From: Mucilaginibacter achroorhodeus
Lineage (GTDB): Bacteria; Bacteroidota; Bacteroidia; Sphingobacteriales; Sphingobacteriaceae
Direction: 5' to 3'
DNA length: 64,000 nt
Assembly (NCBI RefSeq): GCF_007846095.1
Contig: NZ_VOEI01000001.1
Coordinates: 1,116,001-1,180,000 of the forward strand
The notes below the pieces were generated by a model. It did not search any database. It saw only the letters and a program-made list of their open reading frames with translations, and was not told where the DNA came from. This document shows positions 17,466 to 25,899 of the stretch, piece after piece. Position 1 is the stretch's first letter. Every line of letters starts with the position of its first letter. Both the position numbers and the translations under genes were made by a program.

Positions 17466-20400
17466 TTAAAATGTTACTCTTAGGTCTGCGCCGTAAATAC
17501 GTGTAGCCGGAGTTTGAGCTGCGCTGGTAGTTCCAGCACCATTACCGATAGTATCTGAGAACTCAGGATCTGTCCAAGGATTGTTTTTAGGTTTCCATAG
17601 CGCAAGGTTACGACCTGTTAACGCAAAGTTTAGCCCTTTGATGAAACCAGTATGTCTGATATATTGGGTAAGATCGAAAGCTAAAGAAACCTCACGTAAT
17701 TTCCAGAATGCAGCGCTTGAAACAAGCGGAGAGTTAGCCGTGTTATACGGCGAACTTTGCCAGAAACCATAGTTACCATCTTGTATTGATACTGATGTGT
17801 TTGGTGTGTAAACCGGGTTAGCAGCAGTACCTGTGTTAATAACAGAGTTAGGGAAAATGAAACGTGAACGGCCTGCTGAAGCAGATACATATGATGAACC
17901 ACCGAAGTTCATGGTGCTACCAACCTGGTTGTAAATAACGTAACCACTTCTGTATTCAGAAACCGCGGTTAAAGTTGCGATCTTATAGGTCCATGAAGAA
18001 GTTAAGCCTAAGATATATTTAGGGGTTGTTCTGCCAAAGTCTTTCGGAGTACTGTTTGTAGAAGGCAGACCAGTGTTAGCGTCTACGATAACACGGCCTT
18101 GTGGATCGCGGTTAAGATCGGTACCTCTTAATAAAGGGAAAGGTTGGCCAACTTTTGCAGAAACCGCTGCGGTACCAAAGGTCAAAATATCAAAAGTGTT
18201 TACACCTGGTATAAGAGATATAACTTTAGAATCGTTGATTGAGAAGTTACCTTTTACTCTCCAACCAAAAATGTTGGCACTTTTTGTCATCAGGTCGGCA
18301 GTAGCCTCAAATTCGTAACCAGATGACTGAACTTCACCAACGTTAAGCAATGAAGCGTTATAACCAGTTGCTGACGATGTTTGAACAGTAAGCGTTTGGT
18401 TTTTACTGTTTTGTTTGTAGTAAGTGGCAGATAAGCTTAAACGATTGTTGAATAAAGCTGCTTCTAAACCTGTTTCAATTTCATTTACTTGCTCAGGCTT
18501 TAGATCTTGGCTGTAGTAAGTTGTACCTGCACTTAAACCACCCAAAGCACCGTAAGGGAAACCTGAGGTAACGCCGTAGATGTTATTGATCTGATAAGGG
18601 CCAATAGATATATTACCTACACGGCTTACAGAACCGTATATCTTCAGGTAATTTAATACTCTGTTATCTTTCATAAACGACAAAGCATCTGTTGGCACAA
18701 ATGACAATTTAGCTGAAGGGTAGTAGAATGACCGGTTTTTAGCTGAAAGCCTTGAGTCACGGTCATTTCTTAATGTTCCTTCAAAAAACGCATAGTTTTT
18801 GTAACCAATGTTTAAATCTGCGAAGAATGCAATCTGACGGATCTTAGCTTCTGATTCATTCGCAGCTGGTATACCACCTATATAGGCAACGTTGTATACA
18901 TTTGGTACCAACAAACTGTTACTTGAAGTGGCCATTGCCTTATAGCGTTGTTGCCAAACAGTATTTCCTAATAATAAGCTGGTTTTAAAGTCATTAAAGA
19001 AAGTATGATGCAAATTTACTGTCGCATCTCCTTGTAACCTTGCGTAACCACTTGGGTAACCGTTTAACGTTCCGTCACCAAACTGGTAAACGTCTGCTAC
19101 CCGACCCGGAGCTAATAAAGTGTTTTTAAAAGTTGATTGTACACTACTTGCGCCGTAAGGGTCGCTTACTCCATAAGGGGTAAATCTTACTTCGCTTTGA
19201 GTGAAACGTTGTTGGTTAACACCAAAGTTATAAGAAACGTGATAAGCTAAATCCATCCATTTAGTTGGGTTTAAGCTTAACTTAAGATTTGATAAAAATA
19301 CGTCTCTTGATGTATTGATCCTTGAGTTATCAACTATCCAATAAGGGTTGATAGCATAAGCGTCATAAAAATCACTTGGGTTTGAGAAAGTGCCGGTGTT
19401 AGCATTTCTAAATTGTTTGATATCCAAAAATGCAGGCCATTGCATTAAGTTGGTATACAGCAAAGAACCGTTGTAACCAGTTCCGTAAGTGCTCACATCC
19501 GTTTTTGTATAGCTTACAGAATAATCAGCTTTGAAAATTCCTAAAGTTCTTGCTCCACGTGCACTTACGCTGGTACGTAGATTTTTATCATTAGGAACAA
19601 CACCTTTAGAATACACGTTTTGTGCAGAGAGATAAAACGAGTTGGCAGCATCACCTTGTTGTACTGAAACCTCGTTTTGCTCAACGATACCTGTATTAAA
19701 GAACGATTCGATTGGATTTTTCGGAAGCGCTTTGTAAGGAACAACCAAAGTTGGGCCCGTAGCGCTACCTGCTGGATAACCTACCTGAACTTTAGTATTA
19801 CCAGTTGGATCATAGGCAGGTCCGTACAATTGATTCTCATAAGGAACATACGTAGCGCCTCCGGTAAGAGGATCTATATAAGGGGCTCCCTCGCCACCAT
19901 ACATACCATATGTGTTTTGAAATTTAGGAAAAAAGCCTACTTGCTGAATTTGAAATGAGTTATTGTAGCTGATAACCGGCTTGCCGTTGCTGGCACCGCG
20001 TTTAGTGGTTATCAATACCGCACCATTTGATGCCTCAGAACCATACAGTGCTGCCGCGCCTGCACCTTTAAGGATCTGGGTTTCAGCAATGTCATCAGGG
20101 TTAATAGAGTTGATTGCACCATAAGGAGCCGGCACACCGTCAATTACGATCAAGGCATTGTTGTTACCCGCGATTGAACGGTTACCACGAAGCTTGATTG
20201 TAACATTAGGGTCGATGCTGTTATCAACAGTTTGGATTGCCAAACCCGCAACTTTCGCTGTTAAACCGTTGGCAAAGTTGGTTACATTGGTTTGGTTGAT
20301 GTCCTTACTGGTAACAGTTGTAGAAGAATACGCGGTTTCTCTTTTGGCTTTTTGTATACCCAAAGCACCTGTTACAACAACCTCACCTAATTCATTAGCG

Positions 20401-20696
20401 GAAGATTCAAGAACCACGTTTAGTGCGCTGCCGCTGCCAAGCTGTTTTTCCTGTTTTTTAAATCCAATAAAAGAAAAAGTTAAAGATTTTGCCGAAGCAG
20501 GTATGCTTAAGGAGAACTTACCTGCGGCATTGGTTTGAGTACCAATTGAAGCTCCGGTTACGGTTACACTTACTCCGGGCAGCGGTAAACCGTCGTCCTT
20601 TGAAGTAACTGTACCAGTAATCGTACGATTTTGTGCATAGACCTGCGTTACAAACAACGACAGAAAGCACAAACTTACTAGTAGAAGTTTTTTCAT
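17466..20696 (-). CDS. SusC/RagA-family TonB-linked outer-membrane protein (triad 2)
   Basis: 1076 residues from the ATG at 20696. A longer reading from 20762 would run through the promoter and is rejected. Signal peptide to 'VYAQ', regulatory-like domain ('RTITGTVTSKDDGLPLPGVSVTV'), plug ('GAGAAALYGSEASNGAVLITTKRG') and barrel ending 'ADLRVTF'. It is paralogous to the protein at 11168. The signal-peptide region is almost the same at DNA level while the barrels have diverged, which suggests gene conversion or selection on the leader after duplication. Ligand unknown. Confidence 0.96.
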   Translation of the reverse strand: MKKLLLVSLCFLSLFVTQVYAQNRTITGTVTSKDDGLPLPGVSVTVTGASIGTQTNAAGKFSLSIPASAKSLTFSFIGFKKQEKQLGSGSALNVVLESSANELGEVVVTGALGIQKAKRETAYSSTTVTSKDINQTNVTNFANGLTAKVAGLAIQTVDNSIDPNVTIKLRGNRSIAGNNNALIVIDGVPAPYGAINSINPDDIAETQILKGAGAAALYGSEASNGAVLITTKRGASNGKPVISYNNSFQIQQVGFFPKFQNTYGMYGGEGAPYIDPLTGGATYVPYENQLYGPAYDPTGNTKVQVGYPAGSATGPTLVVPYKALPKNPIESFFNTGIVEQNEVSVQQGDAANSFYLSAQNVYSKGVVPNDKNLRTSVSARGARTLGIFKADYSVSYTKTDVSTYGTGYNGSLLYTNLMQWPAFLDIKQFRNANTGTFSNPSDFYDAYAINPYWIVDNSRINTSRDVFLSNLKLSLNPTKWMDLAYHVSYNFGVNQQRFTQSEVRFTPYGVSDPYGASSVQSTFKNTLLAPGRVADVYQFGDGTLNGYPSGYARLQGDATVNLHHTFFNDFKTSLLLGNTVWQQRYKAMATSSNSLLVPNVYNVAYIGGIPAANESEAKIRQIAFFADLNIGYKNYAFFEGTLRNDRDSRLSAKNRSFYYPSAKLSFVPTDALSFMKDNRVLNYLKIYGSVSRVGNISIGPYQINNIYGVTSGFPYGALGGLSAGTTYYSQDLKPEQVNEIETGLEAALFNNRLSLSATYYKQNSKNQTLTVQTSSATGYNASLLNVGEVQSSGYEFEATADLMTKSANIFGWRVKGNFSINDSKVISLIPGVNTFDILTFGTAAVSAKVGQPFPLLRGTDLNRDPQGRVIVDANTGLPSTNSTPKDFGRTTPKYILGLTSSWTYKIATLTAVSEYRSGYVIYNQVGSTMNFGGSSYVSASAGRSRFIFPNSVINTGTAANPVYTPNTSVSIQDGNYGFWQSSPYNTANSPLVSSAAFWKLREVSLAFDLTQYIRHTGFIKGLNFALTGRNLALWKPKNNPWTDPEFSDTIGNGAGTTSAAQTPATRIYGADLRVTF

Positions 20697-20731
20697 GCTG
20701 TGATTAATAAGATAGTTAATAATTAATAACA

Positions 20732-20763
20732 TAAAAGTAACATACCAGTATCCACCGTTCAAA
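20732..20763 (-). promoter_or_regulatory. candidate promoter of the second SusCD cluster
   Basis: TTTG (20760-20763), 20 bases, then TACTTTTA (20732-20739) on the minus strand, ending 35 bases before the ATG. It is identical in boxes and spacing to the candidate promoter of the first cluster, which makes both more credible. The leader between box and ATG also shares 'ATTAACT' and 'TTATTA'. Confidence 0.6.
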
Positions 20764-20837
20764 TTTGGAGGGCCCTCTAAGGCCTATTCTAATCGAAATC
20801 TAATACGGCCAAAAATAAATCTCAAAAATATAGTACT

Positions 20838-20855
20838 ATGTATTGCATAATACAT
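20838..20855. promoter_or_regulatory. palindromic operator candidate upstream of padR
   Basis: ATGTATTGCATAATACAT is a perfect palindrome (7-bp arms, GCAT centre). Its ATGT/ACAT ends resemble half-sites reported for PadR-family regulators, though the spacing is not the published one. It overlaps the -33 TTG of the padR promoter, as expected for autorepression. Binding by the PadR protein encoded next to it is inferred. Confidence 0.55.
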
Positions 20856-20873
20856 TCTTAAACATATATCTTT
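20843..20873 (+). promoter_or_regulatory. promoter of the padR-pspC operon
   Basis: TTG at 20843-20845, 20 bases, then a perfect -7 box TATCTTTG at 20866-20873. The ATG follows only five bases later (20879), so the transcript would be leaderless or nearly so. Confidence 0.55.
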
Positions 20874-20878
20874 GTATT

Positions 20879-21220
20879 ATGATTGTTGAGAACACACAAA
20901 CCCAAATGAGGAAAGGCATACTGGAGTATTGCATACTTTCCATAATAGCAAAGGGTGAAATATATGCATCTGATATCATCGCCGAACTGAAGAAGGCCCG
21001 GCTGCTGGTGGTTGAGGGTACATTATATCCTTTGTTAACCCGGCTTAAAAACAACGGATTGCTTGCCTATAACTGGGTAGAAAGCACATCGGGCCCGCCC
21101 AGGAAGTACTATGTGATATCCGAAGAAGGGCGCAAGGTGCTTGAGCAACTGGACACTACCTGGCAGGAACTGGCCTTTGCCGTACAAACCTCCATCGGCG
21201 ACAGAAATAACAAACACTAA
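20879..21220 (+). CDS. PadR-family transcriptional regulator
   Basis: 113 residues from the ATG at 20879 ('MIVENTQTQMRKGILEYCILSII'), the usual N-terminus of this group in Bacteroidota. The winged-helix region includes 'YASDIIAELKKARLLVVEGTLYPLLTRLKNNGLL', with the conserved 'GTLYPLLxRLxxxGLL', followed by the wing 'STSGPPRKYYVISEEG'. PadR proteins are usually repressors of nearby membrane-stress genes. The downstream PspC gene starts 20 bases after the stop and is the likely target. The palindrome at 20838-20855 is a candidate operator. Confidence 0.92.
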   Translation: MIVENTQTQMRKGILEYCILSIIAKGEIYASDIIAELKKARLLVVEGTLYPLLTRLKNNGLLAYNWVESTSGPPRKYYVISEEGRKVLEQLDTTWQELAFAVQTSIGDRNNKH

Positions 21221-21240
21221 CCTTTAACATCACCCAGATC

Positions 21241-22896
21241 ATGAATAAAACAATTATTATAAACATAAACGGCATCGTCTTCCACATCGAGGAAAATGCT
21301 TATGAGATACTTAAAAGCTATATGACGGATGTACAGCGCCATTTTATGGGATCTGCCGATAGCCTTGAGATCACTACCGATATTGAGAACCGCATTGCAG
21401 AGATGTTCAACGAGATATTATTAAAAGAAGGAAAGCAGGTTATCATAGAGCAGGACGTAAAATCAGTAGTTGAGCAAATGGGTTCTGTAGCCGACTTTGA
21501 AAGCGTGGAAGACGGCAACACCAGTACTATTCATTCAGGCATACACCCTGCTTCACAACCCCGCCGCCTTTTCCGCGATCCTGATGACCATCTTGTGGCA
21601 GGCGTTTGCTCGGGCATTGCCAATTACTTTGATTTTAATTCGGTTTGGCTCCGTCTGGCATTTGCCGTTCTGGTTGCCTTTGGCGGTACCGGCCTTATAC
21701 TATATATAATACTATGGATTGTTGTGCCTAAAGCCAAAACCCGTGCAGACCGTATGGCCATGAAAGGCCAGCGTTTAAACCTGCAGGGTTTTAAAACTAA
21801 TTTCGAGGAAGAAATGAGCGGCTTAAAAAGCAATCTCTCAAATTTTAGTGACGAGGCACGTCCTTTTGTTTATAAAACAAGAGATTTTGCCGGCGATGTA
21901 GTACAACACACCGGTAACTTCCTTGGCGGCGCAGGTAAGGTTATATTTAAATTGATAGCTATCTGTATCATCATAGCCAGCTTTGCCGGTATAGTGCTCA
22001 CCGTAGGGGCCGTTATTGTGGGCTTCGCCAGCGGCCATGGTGGTTTTCCTTTTGTGTACCCCTTCAATTCGTTGACTACCGAAAGGTCAAATGTTATCTT
22101 CGTGATATCCACTTTACTATTGGTGATAATTCCATTGCTGGCTATTATGCTTGCCATACTTACCTATGTATTTAACGCAAAAGGCATTGGCCGCACACTT
22201 GCTTCTACGTTATTAATGTGCTGGATAGTATCGTTAAGTATTGTGATATTCTATGCAGTAAGGATTACATCACAATTTAGGGCAGGTGCCAGCTACAGCC
22301 GCACTATTAACATAGCGCCTTCTGCAGACAGCACTTACCATTTGAAACGTAACGATATGAAGTTCCTGACCGCAGAAGACAGCGCACGGTACAATATCAA
22401 AGACTTTAAGGGGGGAGTGATATTAGATGATAACGAGGAAAACTTTAACATGCCAAATTCTGAGGTATCGATAAACATTGAACGCAGTGATGTTTCACAA
22501 CCGGTTTTAGTGGAGTCGTTCAGTGGGAGGGGAGGCGATTATGAAGATGCCTTGGGTAACGCACGTGGCATCACCTATCATTTCGAGCAAACAGGGAACG
22601 TTTTAAAGTTTAACCGCAGATTTAAAAAATCAGAAAATATTGCCTGGAGAAACCAGGAAGTACACCTTACCCTTAAGCTACCAATGAATACCAAACTGGT
22701 TATTGATGACGAGCTGGATGGGATGCTTAACGGCATCAGTGTTTACGATTGCAAAAGCTGGAACAAGCAAGAGAACGCCTCATTTGCTAATTTTTTGATG
22801 ACAGATAATGGCCTGCAATGCAAGATAGACACCGTGGTAACTCCCGCCAGGACATTGAAAATAGATAGTGCCAAAACAGACACTTTAAAACAATGA
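21241..22896 (+). CDS. PspC-domain membrane protein
   Basis: 551 residues. The N-terminal 'KTIIININGIVFHIEENAYEILKSYM' domain (about 1-90) is the cytoplasmic HAAS-like segment typical of these proteins. A PspC domain follows ('RLFRDPDDHLVAGVCSGIANYFDFNSVWLRLAFAVL', about 108-170), then several transmembrane helices and a C-terminal beta-rich periplasmic region. PspC proteins take part in envelope stress responses. The pairing of PadR with PspC is common in this phylum and suggests a small self-regulated envelope-stress operon. The gene ends with ATGA overlap to the next open frame. Confidence 0.9.
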   Translation: MNKTIIININGIVFHIEENAYEILKSYMTDVQRHFMGSADSLEITTDIENRIAEMFNEILLKEGKQVIIEQDVKSVVEQMGSVADFESVEDGNTSTIHSGIHPASQPRRLFRDPDDHLVAGVCSGIANYFDFNSVWLRLAFAVLVAFGGTGLILYIILWIVVPKAKTRADRMAMKGQRLNLQGFKTNFEEEMSGLKSNLSNFSDEARPFVYKTRDFAGDVVQHTGNFLGGAGKVIFKLIAICIIIASFAGIVLTVGAVIVGFASGHGGFPFVYPFNSLTTERSNVIFVISTLLLVIIPLLAIMLAILTYVFNAKGIGRTLASTLLMCWIVSLSIVIFYAVRITSQFRAGASYSRTINIAPSADSTYHLKRNDMKFLTAEDSARYNIKDFKGGVILDDNEENFNMPNSEVSINIERSDVSQPVLVESFSGRGGDYEDALGNARGITYHFEQTGNVLKFNRRFKKSENIAWRNQEVHLTLKLPMNTKLVIDDELDGMLNGISVYDCKSWNKQENASFANFLMTDNGLQCKIDTVVTPARTLKIDSAKTDTLKQ

Positions 22897-23105
22897 GAAC
22901 CTTAATAAAGTATATAAGCCTGCTGATCATCAGCGGGCTTATAATACCTTTTTGCATAACCATAGGCAGCCACAAAACAAACGTTGCTGTATCTCAGGCA
23001 AATGATACAGCTAATAACATAAAAATGGTGTGTGATACGCCTCAAATGCACTATTTCGGTTTGCAGCAGATCTTGGAATTTGCCATCCCTGCATTAAAAA
23101 AATGA
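22893..23105 (+). CDS. small hypothetical protein coupled to the PspC gene
   Basis: 70 residues with one N-terminal hydrophobic segment ('LIKYISLLIISGLIIPFCITIG') that could be a signal anchor. The ATG overlaps the stop of the PspC gene (ATGA), which indicates translational coupling. The rest ('MVCDTPQMHYFGLQQILEFAIPALKK') is not recognised. It could be a real third member of the PadR-PspC operon or a chance frame; the overlap and clean end favour a gene. Confidence 0.5.
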   Translation: MRTLIKYISLLIISGLIIPFCITIGSHKTNVAVSQANDTANNIKMVCDTPQMHYFGLQQILEFAIPALKK

Positions 23106-23310
23106 ATTTCGATGTAACCTTTAGCCCTGTTTCGTCATCTTATAATAAAAACGATCACAGCAACACTAAAGAAATCACATATCGCACATAGAAACATCTA
23201 CTATCTTAATTAACACCCGCGGCTAACCGCAAACACACAAACTATTTACCGGCAAAAAAAATAGAGGATTCTGTCTTCGTGAATTTCTATTGCCTAAACT
23301 TTTTGAACCT

Positions 23311-25776
23311 ATGAAACAATTAACCAAAATATTTATCATCGTTGCGCTGGCCTTTACAGGCGGGCGCTTAAATGCACAAACCACCTCACCGCCCCGGGCT
23401 ACCGTAACAGGTGCCTTTATAAACGACCAATCTAAACCGGTTGATTATGCAACAGTAACCCTGTTAAGAGCAAAAGACTCTACCGTTGTAAAAGGCACTT
23501 TAACCAATGATGCCGGCAGGTACGTATTTGATAAGATAACCGAAGGCAAATACATTATTAAAGGAACAAGCGTTGGCTACCAGCCGGCATTTACCGCGGC
23601 CTTTGATGTTGTCAACGGCCAAACCAATGTTACAGCACCTGTACTTAATATGACAACTGCCAGCCGCAGCTTACAAGGCGTAAATGTAGTTGCAAGCAAG
23701 CCGCTTATAGAGCGCAAATTGGACCGTACCGTAATGAACGTTGAAAACAGTGTTTTAGCCGCAGGTAACAACGCGCTCGAGATATTGGAACGCGCGCCGG
23801 GTGTTACGGTTGATAAAGACGACAACATCAGCCTCAAAGGCAAACAGGGTGTTACCGTAATGATAAACGATAAGCTTACCTACATGTCCGCACAGCAATT
23901 AACCACTTACCTGCGCTCAACAGATGGCTCAAATATCCAATCGATAGAGTTGATCACAAATCCATCATCAAAATACGATGCATCAGGAAACTCGGGTATC
24001 ATTAATATTAAGCTTAAGAAAAACAAAATGATAGGCACCAATGGTAGCTTGACCGTAAACGGTGCCTACGGTAAAAATTTTCGGGACAACACCAGCTTAA
24101 CGCTTAACCATAAAAACGGCAACCTTAACGTGTTTGCAACCCTTACCCGTGGCGACATTAACAGGGAGAATGTTATAGCGATAGATCGCCGGGTAGACAG
24201 TGCTTCTAAAAGCACTTACTTTAAACAGCAAACCAACATGTTTAATAAGATCCATTACAACAACTACCGTTTTGGGGCTGATTATGCTACATCGAAAAAG
24301 AATACGCTTGGATTTGTTGTAAACGGCGATTACACAAACGAATATAATGACAATACAGGTATTACCCGCCTGGGCCTCACACCTGCCGCGGCTGACTCTT
24401 ACCAAACTACCATTGCTGATATGAAGCAAACCTACCGCAGCTTCTCGGCAAACATTAACGACAAATACCAGATTGATACGCTGGGCCAGGAAATAAGCGT
24501 AGATGCAGATTACTCTAAATACCGCAACAACTCTGATGCAGTTTATGATACTTATTTTTTCCGCCCGGATGGCAGCACACAAAGGCGACCTTTGTTTATA
24601 GCAAACCAAACGCCGTCTACCATTACCATCTGGACTCAAAAGGTGGATTACACGCTGCCTATCACTAAAACGCTTAAGTTTGAAGCTGGTGCAAAATTCA
24701 GCTCAGTAAAAACCGATAACGATCTGCAGGCGCAGGTTGACAGTACCGGAACCGTAAATAGTCACCAGTTTGTTAACGATCCAACCCGCACCAACCGTTT
24801 TGTTTATGATGAAAAGATTGCGGCCGGCTACATTAACCTGGGTAAAACTTTCACTAAAACATCCGTACAGTTAGGCTTGAGGGCCGAGAACACATCATCA
24901 ACAGGTGATCTGATTACTTACAACCAGGTGGTTAAACGTAATTATCTTAACCTGTTCCCGAGTTTATTTGTTAATCACACCCTATCAGATAAACACGAAC
25001 TTGGTTTTAGCTACAGCCGCCGTATAGACAGGCCCAACTATGACAACCTAAATCCTTTCAGGTTCTACCTCGACCAATATACTTACGAACAAGGTAATCC
25101 ATTCTTAAGACCGCAGTATACCAACTCATTTGAACTAAGCTATACCTATAACAAAACCATTAACCTAACATTAGGCTATAGCCATACTACTGATGTTAGC
25201 ACACAGGTTATCCTTACTGATACCATAACCAAAGCTACCTACCAAACCAACCTGAATTTAAACTCTCAGGATTCTTACAACGCTAACGTTAACAGTCCAT
25301 TCACTATAACCAAGTGGTGGACAGGTAACATCAACGCAACAGCGTTCTACCAAAAGTTTAAATCAGACTCATTATTAGGCGGACAATTGAACGCCGGCAA
25401 ATTTGCTTACCAGGCCCGCTTAACTCAAAACTTCCTGTTTGCAGGCTTTAAGGCAGAAGTGTCCGGCAACTACCAGTCATCATTAAGGTATGGTTTGTTT
25501 GATATTAAACCCCAGTATTCTGTAGACGCAGGGGTAAGCCGCTCATTTGCCCAGAAAAAATTGAACATCAAATTTAGCGTGAGCGATATATTTGATACCC
25601 GCCGAAATAATGTAAGCAGCCATTATCAAAACGTAAACCTGGATGTTCGTCAGAAAAACGAAACCCGTTTGGCGCGCTTAACACTTACCTACAACTTCGG
25701 TAACAGCAAAATTAAAATCCGCCAGCACCAAAGCGGCGCCGACGATGAAAAAGGCAGGGTGAAAAGCGGCAATTAG
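23311..25776 (+). CDS. TonB-dependent receptor, outer-membrane beta-barrel family
   Basis: 821 residues. Signal peptide to 'LNAQ', then a carboxypeptidase-regulatory-like domain ('RATVTGAFINDQSKPVDYATVTLLRAKD', about 35-110), a plug ('DRTVMNVENSVLAAGNNALEILERAPGVTVDKDDNISLKGKQGV') and an OMP_b-brl_3 type barrel. The family differs from SusC and has no SusD partner here. Ligand unknown, possibly siderophore or peptide. The ATG at 23311 is preferred over the in-frame TTG at 23290. It is followed by a terminator and by convergent M14 peptidase. Confidence 0.9.
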   Translation: MKQLTKIFIIVALAFTGGRLNAQTTSPPRATVTGAFINDQSKPVDYATVTLLRAKDSTVVKGTLTNDAGRYVFDKITEGKYIIKGTSVGYQPAFTAAFDVVNGQTNVTAPVLNMTTASRSLQGVNVVASKPLIERKLDRTVMNVENSVLAAGNNALEILERAPGVTVDKDDNISLKGKQGVTVMINDKLTYMSAQQLTTYLRSTDGSNIQSIELITNPSSKYDASGNSGIINIKLKKNKMIGTNGSLTVNGAYGKNFRDNTSLTLNHKNGNLNVFATLTRGDINRENVIAIDRRVDSASKSTYFKQQTNMFNKIHYNNYRFGADYATSKKNTLGFVVNGDYTNEYNDNTGITRLGLTPAAADSYQTTIADMKQTYRSFSANINDKYQIDTLGQEISVDADYSKYRNNSDAVYDTYFFRPDGSTQRRPLFIANQTPSTITIWTQKVDYTLPITKTLKFEAGAKFSSVKTDNDLQAQVDSTGTVNSHQFVNDPTRTNRFVYDEKIAAGYINLGKTFTKTSVQLGLRAENTSSTGDLITYNQVVKRNYLNLFPSLFVNHTLSDKHELGFSYSRRIDRPNYDNLNPFRFYLDQYTYEQGNPFLRPQYTNSFELSYTYNKTINLTLGYSHTTDVSTQVILTDTITKATYQTNLNLNSQDSYNANVNSPFTITKWWTGNINATAFYQKFKSDSLLGGQLNAGKFAYQARLTQNFLFAGFKAEVSGNYQSSLRYGLFDIKPQYSVDAGVSRSFAQKKLNIKFSVSDIFDTRRNNVSSHYQNVNLDVRQKNETRLARLTLTYNFGNSKIKIRQHQSGADDEKGRVKSGN

Positions 25777-25896
25777 CCCCCCAGCCCCCTGAAGGGGGAG
25801 CTTATGAAAAGCATAAAGCCCGTTCATGTTTTTATGAACGGGCTTTATATTTAATGGTGATGAGTAAATTCCACTCCTCCTTCAGGGGGCTGGGGG
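25777..25896. repeat. palindromic intergenic element around a terminator
   Basis: Two arms, CCCCAGCCCCCTGAAGG (from 25778) and CCTTCAGGGGGCTGGGG (to 25896), form an imperfect 18-bp inverted repeat. Between them lies a second, perfect 15-bp hairpin (ATAAAGCCCGTTCAT, 25813-25827 with 25834-25848) that looks like the terminator for both convergent genes. Related GC-rich short palindromes occur near 39800 and 47350 in this window, which suggests a dispersed repeat family. Confidence 0.7.
25813..25850. terminator. bidirectional terminator
   Basis: A 15-bp perfect stem (GCCCGTTCAT core) with a T-rich loop between the convergent TonB-receptor and M14 peptidase genes. T-runs are modest on both sides. 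Confidence 0.65.
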
Positions 25897-25899
25897 CTT

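Noticed and set aside
24097..24639. 180-codon minus-strand open frame opposite the TonB-dependent receptor
   Set aside because: It is antisense to a well-supported gene, has Cys/Val-rich composition without a known motif, and no start context of its own. A shadow frame.
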